DNA of 10,312 nucleotides from Claveliimonas stercoravium (GTDB lineage Bacteria; Bacillota; Clostridia; Lachnospirales; Lachnospiraceae), in assembly GCA_019117345.1 (NCBI GenBank), contig DWZW01000167.1, positions 1 to 10,312 on the forward strand. Direction: 5' to 3'. Positions 6,265 to 10,312 of this stretch are shown here, one piece after another. The position numbers and the translations under genes are program-made. The notes under the pieces were generated by a model. That model was not told the DNA's origin and ran no database searches. It was given only the letters and a program-made list of their open reading frames with translations. Each line of letters starts with the position of its first letter. Position 1 is the stretch's first letter.

Positions 6265-6275
6265 ATTATATCACA
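6265..6275 (-). promoter_or_regulatory. Extended -10 promoter of the lipoprotein gene
   Basis: On the minus strand TGTGATATAAT (6275-6265) carries a TG extension and a perfect TATAAT; no strong -35 box is seen. The leader to the ATG at 6219 would be about 40 bases. It diverges from the promoter at 6366-6394. Confidence 0.6.
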
Positions 6276-6306
6276 GAGAAGGGAGAGCTGTCCCGCCCTT
6301 TTGGAG

Positions 6307-6366
6307 AAACTGCCGGGTGCCAAGCTGCCGGACACCAAACTGCCGGCCGCTAAACTGTAGGGCGGT
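6307..6366. repeat. Four-copy 15-bp tandem repeat upstream of the DUF5758-type gene
   Basis: Four units of 15 bases start at 6307, 6322, 6337 and 6352. All begin AARCTG; the first three share AARCTGCCGG and the fourth has CTGTAGG instead. The last base of the fourth unit is the first T of the TTGACA -35 box of the next promoter. In one plus-strand frame the array reads KLPGA-KLPDT-KLPAA-KL-stop, but that frame has no ribosome binding site. The array may be an operator of direct repeats or a remnant of repeat-encoding DNA. Confidence 0.75.
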
Positions 6367-6394
6367 TGACATTTGCCAGAAGACAGATTAAAAT
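6366..6394 (+). promoter_or_regulatory. Consensus promoter of the DUF5758-SRAP-LysR operon
   Basis: TTGACA (6366-6371), exactly 17 bases, and TAAAAT (6389-6394). Transcription should start near 6401, about 43 bases before the chosen start of the first gene. The tandem repeat directly abuts the -35 box. Confidence 0.8.
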
Positions 6395-6443
6395 GTCAGT
6401 TAATTTGAGAAATCAAAAAAGCTGGTGTAAGGGTAGAGTGGAA

Positions 6444-6947
6444 ATGACAACATTGACACAGAGAGAACTGGATGAGCTCCTCTTGCAGTACGACGAGTGG
6501 CTCAGGAACGATGTGGCCGGAAAGAGCCCTGTGTTTGCGGGAATGGACCTGTCCGGGCTGGAACTGAAGAAGGCAAATCTCTATCACGCTGATTTCAGGG
6601 GATGCACCCTGTTTTATTTTCCGGCCTGTCCCTGTGAGGGCAGCTTTATCGGGTACAAGAAGGCGGTGACTGAGAGCGGGTATGCCATCGTCAGGCTCTA
6701 CATCCCTGAGGATGCAAAGCGGAACTCGGCCACATCCTACCGCTGCAGGGCGGACAGGGCCAGGGTCCTTGAGATCACCGACGAGACGGGCCGAGCTTTG
6801 GAGGAGGCCAGGTCGGGAAGGGACGAGTCCTTTGTCTACAGGAGAGGCCAGTGGCTGGAGGTCCGGGAATTTGACGAGGACAGATGGAATGAGAAGACAA
6901 AGGGAATCCACTTTTATCTGTCAAAAGAGATCGCTATGCTTTATTAG
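6444..6947 (+). CDS. Short pentapeptide-repeat protein with DUF5758-type C-terminal domain
   Basis: A 167-residue protein. The N-terminus is a short helix (TLTQRELDELLLQYDEWLRN) as found in phage and prophage pentapeptide-repeat proteins. It is followed by a small set of pentapeptide units at about 32-60 (FAGMDLSGLELKKANLYHAD and FRGCTLFYF). The rest fits the DUF5758-type domain: PCEGSFIGYKKA, IVRLYIPEDAKRNSATSYRC, a linker, and FDEDRWNEKTKGIHFYLSKE near the end. No enzymatic role is established for this family. The reading frame is open further upstream, but that part overlaps the promoter, so the ATG at 6444 is chosen although its ribosome binding site (about GTAGAGTGG) is weak. The gene is first in a probable operon, 38 bases before the SRAP gene. 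The repeat section is much shorter than in many relatives. Confidence 0.85.
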   Translation: MTTLTQRELDELLLQYDEWLRNDVAGKSPVFAGMDLSGLELKKANLYHADFRGCTLFYFPACPCEGSFIGYKKAVTESGYAIVRLYIPEDAKRNSATSYRCRADRARVLEITDETGRALEEARSGRDESFVYRRGQWLEVREFDEDRWNEKTKGIHFYLSKEIAMLY

Positions 6948-6985
6948 GAAGGGTTTGCCAGGAGTTGTGCAAAAGGAGGATGGCC

Positions 6986-7558
6986 ATGTGCGGGAGATAC
7001 CACATAGATAAAGCGGCAGAGAGAGCGCTGCTGGAGGATACGGGACTGGGGCCGGCAGACACCCTTGGGTGGCGGGAGTTCCTGGAAAAAGGCGCGGGGG
7101 ATATATGCCCCTCGCAACAGGCGCCTGTCCTGACAGGGGAAGGGGGAGAGCTGCACCTGGAACTTATGACCTGGGGGCTCCTGCCCCCGGCGGGAGAGGA
7201 GAAGAGAGAGGGAAAAGGGCGGCCAGGCGGCCTTCTCATCAACGCCAGGGCGGAGACGGCGCTGGAGAAGCGGATGTTCCGGGACAGCATAAGGAGCAGA
7301 CGGTGCGTGATCCCTGCGGCACATTTCTATGAGTGGGATGAGGACAGGGACAGGGCGCAGTTTTCGGACCGGGAGTCGCCGCTCCTCTACATGGCGGGAT
7401 TTTACCGGTATTTCCAGGAGGAAAAGAGATTTATCATCCTGACCACAAGGGCCAATGCCTCGGTGGAGAGGGTGCATGACAGGATGCCTGTCCTTCTGGG
7501 AAAAGAGGAGATTGCAAGCTGGGTCTTTGAGGATGAATTTATGCCCTTTGTCCTGTAG
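6986..7558 (+). CDS. SRAP-domain abasic-site protein (YedK/HMCES family), shortened at the C-terminus
   Basis: The family forms a thiazolidine crosslink between its N-terminal cysteine and abasic sites in single-stranded DNA, shielding them during replication; it was formerly called SOS response-associated peptidase. The start at 6986 is decided by AAAGGAGG (6972-6979) and by the need for Cys at position 2 (MCGRYH). The other active-site residues are present: Asn86 in INARAE, Glu116 in FYEWD and His164 in VHDRMPVLL. CPSQQAPVL and MTWGLLPP are further family motifs. The frame ends at a TAG (7556-7558) after 190 residues, yet 24 further in-frame codons with good coding character follow before a TGA (7631-7633). 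All catalytic residues precede the TAG, so the protein may still work. Confidence 0.93.
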   Translation: MCGRYHIDKAAERALLEDTGLGPADTLGWREFLEKGAGDICPSQQAPVLTGEGGELHLELMTWGLLPPAGEEKREGKGRPGGLLINARAETALEKRMFRDSIRSRRCVIPAAHFYEWDEDRDRAQFSDRESPLLYMAGFYRYFQEEKRFIILTTRANASVERVHDRMPVLLGKEEIASWVFEDEFMPFVL

Positions 7559-7633
7559 AGGACGCCTGCAGAGCTGGAGAAATTCCAGGAGTATCAGCAG
7601 ACCACCCTGGCAGACCTGGGGCTGGAGCTGTGA
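7559..7633 (+). pseudogene. Cut-off C-terminal tail of the SRAP gene
   Basis: In frame with the SRAP gene, the codons after TAG read RTPAELEKFQEYQQTTLADL plus four more residues and then TGA. The composition looks like a real helical C-terminus rather than random DNA. The simplest explanation is a nonsense change, for example CAG to TAG. TAG also ends the DUF5758-type gene (6945-6947) and the gene at 8736-9221, so a general reassignment of TAG is unlikely. Confidence 0.55.
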
Positions 7634-7681
7634 CAGAGGGGCCGGTGCGACGGAGACAAGTGAGATAGAAGGAGAAGGCAG

Positions 7682-8554
7682 ATGGATATACGGGTACTCA
7701 GATATTTTCTGACAGTGGTACGGGAGGAGAACATATCAAAAGCGGCGCAGGCGCTCCACGTCACGCAGCCCACGCTGAGCCGGCAGATGGCGCAGCTGGA
7801 GGAGGAGCTTGGCACCCCGCTCTTTGTGCGGGGGAAGCACCTCACGCTGACAGATGCGGGGGTGATGCTGCGCAGGAGAGCGGAGGAAGTGGCGGAGCTG
7901 ATGGACAAGATCGAGGATGAATTTGCCTCCAGGGAGGAAGTGGGAGGCATCATCTCCATCGGGAGCGGCGTGCTGAGGAGCTCCCATGTCCTGACCCGGG
8001 AGCTCCTGGCTTTTCGGGAAAAATATCCCAGGGTGCAGTATGAGATCTACACAAACACCTCCGACTACATAAAGGAGAAGCTGGACAGGGGACTTTTGGA
8101 TTTCGGCCTGCTCCTGGAGCCGGTGGATGTCAGCAGATACGACTATATAAGGCTGCGGGAGAAGGAGCGGTGGGGACTCTTCATACCGGAGGGACATTCC
8201 CTGGCCGCAAGAGAGCAGATCACCAGGGAGGACCTGAAGAAGACCCTCCTCATCACCCCCAGCCGCCAGTCTGTCCAGAGCGAGATTTCCAACTGGCTGG
8301 GGGAGGATTTCCAGAACCTGGACATCCTTGCCGCATTCAATCTGATCACGGATATGACGGTCATGATGAACACCGGGGAAGCCTGCTTTCTGGCTATAGA
8401 GGGGGCTATGGAGTCCTATGTGGGGAGAGGGCAGGTCTTCCGCCCCCTGTATCCGGAGCTGTCCACAGCCTCTGTCCTTGCCTGGAAGAGATCCCAGCCC
8501 TTAAGCGGAGCAGCGGGCAAATTTCTGGAAGAGTTCAGACAGAGACAGGGATAA
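7682..8554 (+). CDS. LysR family transcriptional regulator
   Basis: A 290-residue LysR-type regulator. The winged helix-turn-helix occupies residues 1-60 (MDIRVLRYFLTVVREENISK, then AAQALHVTQPTLSRQMAQLE and LGTPLFVR). A linker helix and a periplasmic-binding-like effector domain (about 88-290) follow, with the usual GSGVLRSSHVLTRELLAF and FGLLLEPVD stretches. AAGGAG (7669-7674) lies seven bases before the ATG. It is the third gene of the probable operon with the DUF5758-type and SRAP genes and is closed by the terminator at 8638-8681. Most LysR genes face their target divergently; this one does not, so its target is not evident. The inverted repeats just downstream are candidate sites. Confidence 0.93.
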   Translation: MDIRVLRYFLTVVREENISKAAQALHVTQPTLSRQMAQLEEELGTPLFVRGKHLTLTDAGVMLRRRAEEVAELMDKIEDEFASREEVGGIISIGSGVLRSSHVLTRELLAFREKYPRVQYEIYTNTSDYIKEKLDRGLLDFGLLLEPVDVSRYDYIRLREKERWGLFIPEGHSLAAREQITREDLKKTLLITPSRQSVQSEISNWLGEDFQNLDILAAFNLITDMTVMMNTGEACFLAIEGAMESYVGRGQVFRPLYPELSTASVLAWKRSQPLSGAAGKFLEEFRQRQG

Positions 8555-8569
8555 ATTGAAAATGAAAAT

Positions 8570-8587
8570 TATTATCACTGGATAATA
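8570..8587. repeat. Inverted repeat at the -35 edge, candidate operator
   Basis: TATTATC (8570-8576), spacer ACTG, and GATAATA (8581-8587) form a perfect 7-bp inverted repeat. It ends directly before a TTGACA at 8588, a typical place for a regulator site. It lies 15 bases after the LysR stop codon. Confidence 0.45.
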
Positions 8588-8617
8588 TTGACAGAAAATG
8601 GGAAAGCATGGTAGTAT
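8588..8617 (+). promoter_or_regulatory. Possible promoter upstream of the terminator hairpin
   Basis: TTGACA (8588-8593), an 18-base spacer and TAGTAT (8612-8617, four of six matches to TATAAT). If active it starts RNA near 8624 and meets the hairpin at 8638-8681 after a few bases, giving either a short RNA of about 57 nt or an attenuated leader for the gene at 8736. The direct repeat CATGGTAGT (8607-8615 and 8618-8626, 11-base period) overlaps its -10 region. Confidence 0.35.
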
Positions 8618-8626
8618 CATGGTAGT
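8607..8626 (+). repeat. 11-base-period direct repeat CATGGTAGT
   Basis: Two identical nine-base copies with an 11-base period (8607-8615 and 8618-8626) lie between LysR and the terminator. One helical turn per copy is the spacing used by OmpR/PhoB-type and similar regulators that bind in tandem; binding here is inference. Confidence 0.45.
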
Positions 8627-8637
8627 TAGGATAAGCT

Positions 8638-8681
8638 AACTCACTGGACAGTATAGAAGCTGTCCGGTGAGTTGCTTTTTT
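8638..8681 (+). terminator. Intrinsic terminator after the LysR gene
   Basis: A 14-bp stem (8638-8651 with 8660-8673, one G-T pair) has an eight-base loop and is followed by GCTTTTTT. It would end the DUF5758-SRAP-LysR operon. Because a possible promoter lies upstream at 8588-8617, it could also attenuate transcription into the surface genes. Confidence 0.9.
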
Positions 8682-8707
8682 GACTAACAGTTAGTTCGGA
8701 CTAATAA
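8680..8707 (+). promoter_or_regulatory. Promoter of the surface module with palindromic operator in the spacer
   Basis: TTGACT (8680-8685), 16 bases, and TAATAA (8702-8707). The perfect palindrome ACTAAC-A-GTTAGT (8683-8695) overlaps the -35 box and spacer. A second inverted repeat, TTAGT-TCGG-ACTAA (8691-8704), reaches the -10 box, and CTAAT/ATTAG (8701-8714) follows. A protein bound here would block polymerase. The regulator is unknown. Confidence 0.55.
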
Positions 8708-8735
8708 AAATTAGAAATGACGGAGATAAGTGGAT

Positions 8736-9221
8736 ATGAAGATCGCAGGCAGAAAAAAGAAGATAGTCATTGCCGCTCTTGTCCTTATCCTGGCGGGAGC
8801 TGTGGGAATCTATTTTTACACGAGACCCAGGGAAGTGACGAACTATGCGGAGTTTGAGGAGGACCAGGAGAAGCCGGACAGCCAGCAGGCAGACAGCGGT
8901 GTGACAGACGGGATACAGATCCCGGGCTACAAATCTGTCACCATACCCGCAGGCACGAAGGATGTGTCGGTGGAGCTGGTCAATCCGGAGGAGAATACCG
9001 TGTATTTCCAGATTTCTTTCTATCTGCCGGAGACGGATGAGACAATCTACACATCGAAGCTGATCCAGCCCGGCCAGCATCTGTATGAGATCACACTGGA
9101 TAAAGAGATGGAGGCCGGAGAGTATCCGCTCACCGTCAGATACGAGACCTTCAGCGCGGATGAGGAGATGGCCCCGAGAAACGGGGCGGAGGTCAACTGC
9201 ACGCTGATCGTGGAGGGATAG
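8736..9221 (+). CDS. Membrane-anchored extracellular beta-rich protein, function unknown
   Basis: A 161-residue protein. A basic start (MKIAGRKKK) and one helix (about 10-28) anchor it in the membrane with the rest outside; there is no lipobox. An acidic, low-complexity linker (about 35-60) leads to a single domain starting at IQIPGYKSVTIPAGTKDVSV. Strand-rich stretches such as VELVNPEENTVYFQISFYLP and YPLTVRYETFS suggest an Ig-like beta-sandwich. I recognise the general type from Gram-positive surface operons but cannot name the family. The ATG at 8736 is preferred (GGAG ten bases upstream); a GTG six bases earlier is four bases from the same site and also possible. It is followed after 48 bases by a second surface gene and probably shares its mRNA. 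Confidence 0.82.
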   Translation: MKIAGRKKKIVIAALVLILAGAVGIYFYTRPREVTNYAEFEEDQEKPDSQQADSGVTDGIQIPGYKSVTIPAGTKDVSVELVNPEENTVYFQISFYLPETDETIYTSKLIQPGQHLYEITLDKEMEAGEYPLTVRYETFSADEEMAPRNGAEVNCTLIVEG

Positions 9222-9269
9222 AGCCGGGGCAGCGCGCCGCGGCGGAAGAAAAAGAAAAGGAGATGTATT

Positions 9270-10214
9270 ATGAGGTTAAAGAAATTGATGACAGGGGCCC
9301 TTTCTGTGGCCATGCTGGGGACTATGATGTGCAGCACAGCATTTGCAGCCGACTATGCCGACGGAGACTACAAAGGGGAAATCCATTTCCTCAATGCCAA
9401 CGGGACCGGGGCTGCCAGCATGTGCGACCCCATCTTTGTGCACGAGGCGGAGATGACGCTTGATGCAGACAGCGCGGAGCTGACATTCTATGTGGCTTAC
9501 CCGATCCCCGCATTCCCGGAGCTGGGCACTGACGGCACGATCCTGGACGTGGTGCTCACGGTAGATGGCACAGGGTACACAGCGGAGTCTGATATAACGA
9601 CAAAGCCCGAGAAGGTGTTTGACACGACCGCCGGCCTGTTTGGGATAACCGAAGGGGAGTCCTACCCGACCCAGGTGCTGACGGTGGACCTTCCAAGAGA
9701 CGCGGTGGATGACCTGGAGGCGGGGACGGTATCTGCCTCTGCCTATGTAAATTCCGTGATGAACTCCACCCAGAACTTCTTTATACAGGTGACAGATCTG
9801 CAGTCTGTGGGCGGGACGCCCCAAGAGCCCTCTGCGGACACGAAGGATATGCAGATCACGGCAAATGTGGAGGAGTCGGTCTCTGCACCCTCCTACACAG
9901 TCACAGTGCCTTCTTCTGTGGAGCTGGGCACACTGAGCACAGAGGAGGATAACGCGAGGGTCTACGCGGTGGACGTAACGGCGTCTGACCTGAACGGCGA
10001 GATCGCTGTCACAGCGCCGGAGACAGGCAGCCTGACAAGCGATGGAAACACGCTGGCTTTTTCCAACAGCTTTAAGACACAGACAGTTAATGCAGACACG
10101 GCAGGCACCAAGCTGAGCGGAACGATCAGCATCGGAAAGGATGCGGTTGCCGCGGCCAAAGCCGGAAACTATACCGGAACTACAACATTCTCCATTACCT
10201 ACAAAGCTAACTGA
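9270..10214 (+). CDS. Secreted two-domain surface protein, NEAT-like N-terminal domain
   Basis: A 314-residue protein with a clear signal peptide (MRLKKLMTGALSVAMLGTMM and a CSTAFA cleavage end), cut after about residue 26. Domain one (about 28-178) begins YADGDYKGEIHFLNANGTG, has ASMCDPIF at 49-56 and ends with AYVNSVMNSTQNFFIQVTDL. Length, strand pattern and the SM motif recall NEAT haem-binding domains, but the YxxxY motif is not evident, so this is tentative. A short linker (GGTPQEPSADTKD) leads to domain two (about 193-314), a beta-rich module with SYTVTVPSSVELGTLSTEED and a C-terminus of YTGTTTFSITYKAN. There is no LPXTG motif or C-terminal membrane helix, so retention may depend on the preceding membrane-anchored protein. 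Cys52 is the only cysteine of the mature protein. AAGGAG (9257-9262) is seven bases from the ATG. Confidence 0.87.
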   Translation: MRLKKLMTGALSVAMLGTMMCSTAFAADYADGDYKGEIHFLNANGTGAASMCDPIFVHEAEMTLDADSAELTFYVAYPIPAFPELGTDGTILDVVLTVDGTGYTAESDITTKPEKVFDTTAGLFGITEGESYPTQVLTVDLPRDAVDDLEAGTVSASAYVNSVMNSTQNFFIQVTDLQSVGGTPQEPSADTKDMQITANVEESVSAPSYTVTVPSSVELGTLSTEEDNARVYAVDVTASDLNGEIAVTAPETGSLTSDGNTLAFSNSFKTQTVNADTAGTKLSGTISIGKDAVAAAKAGNYTGTTTFSITYKAN

Positions 10215-10236
10215 GAAGACGGCAGACGGTAATACG

Positions 10237-10275
10237 ACAGAAATCCTCCGGCTCTTTGCCTGCGAGGATTTCTGT
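10237..10275 (+). terminator. Hairpin after the surface gene, no U tract
   Basis: ACAGAAATCCTC (10237-10248) pairs perfectly with GAGGATTTCTGT (10264-10275); the loop can form a small inner GGC/GCC stem. Only TTGTCA follows, so termination is likely to be partial, or the stem may protect the mRNA or sit in the leader of the next gene. Confidence 0.5.
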
Positions 10276-10302
10276 TGTCATAGAGGAGCGTCTGCATTTG
10301 AC

Positions 10303-10308
10303 GGAGGG
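10303..10308 (+). promoter_or_regulatory. Shine-Dalgarno-like sequence at the window edge
   Basis: GGAGGG, four bases before the window ends, looks like the ribosome binding site of a further plus-strand gene. With the hairpin at 10237-10275 lacking a U tract, the surface module may continue beyond the window. Confidence 0.35.
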
Positions 10309-10312
10309 AACG

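Noticed and set aside
6176..6391. Plus-strand frame reading NCRVP-SCRTP-NCRPL-NCR over the tandem repeat
   Set aside because: It resembles pentapeptide units but follows from the 15-bp repeat itself, has no ribosome binding site and runs through the next promoter.
6396..6911. Minus-strand open frame of 171 codons opposite the DUF5758-type gene
   Set aside because: The plus-strand frame has clear family motifs, a consensus promoter and an operon context; this one has none.
7556..7558. TAG reassignment (recoded amber)
   Set aside because: TAG serves as the normal stop of other genes in the window (6945-6947 and 9219-9221), and no suppressor tRNA is present here.
9276..9824. Minus-strand open frame of 182 codons opposite the secreted surface protein
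   Set aside because: The sense frame has a signal peptide, a good ribosome binding site and coherent domains; the antisense frame is rich in R, H and C without motifs.

Overview
The window looks like chromosomal DNA from a gut-type clostridium, most likely Lachnospiraceae (Bacillota). This is inferred from clostridial-style 23S and tRNA sequences, strong AGGAGG ribosome binding sites, consensus sigma-A promoters, a CdaR/glycerate kinase pair, and Gram-positive surface proteins. No CRISPR array, insertion sequence, integrase or prophage core gene is visible.

Layout. (1) 1-310: the 3' end of a 23S rRNA gene, then tRNA-Asn and a terminator; there is no room for a 5S gene between them. (2) 359-2673, minus strand: a glycerate 2-kinase gene behind a CdaR-type sugar-diacid activator gene with a near-consensus promoter. 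This is a small glycerate/diacid utilisation unit that converges on the rRNA operon. (3) 2861-3758, plus strand: a tRNA operon (Glu-Thr-Met-Asp-Val-Leu) with its own promoter and terminator. Two of its spacers share a hairpin element. (4) 3759-6275, minus strand: a small, possibly broken reading frame, a nine-helix membrane protein with a soluble central domain, and a lipoprotein. The last two each have an extended -10 promoter. (5) 6307-8681, plus strand: a four-copy 15-bp tandem repeat touching a consensus promoter, then a probable three-gene operon: a short pentapeptide-repeat/DUF5758-type protein, an SRAP (YedK/HMCES-type) abasic-site protein whose reading frame is cut by an amber codon, and a LysR-type regulator. 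(6) 8555-10312, plus strand: a gap dense in inverted repeats, then a two-gene surface module: a membrane-anchored beta-rich protein and a secreted two-domain protein with a NEAT-like N-terminal domain. A hairpin and a Shine-Dalgarno-like sequence at the window edge suggest another gene follows.

How the parts relate. CdaR probably activates glycerate kinase in response to glycerate or a sugar diacid. The SRAP protein would protect abasic sites in single-stranded DNA, and its DUF5758-type neighbour resembles phage accessory proteins. The surface module is the least described part: two exported proteins without an obvious cell-wall anchor, behind a promoter region that carries several candidate operators and possibly an attenuator.
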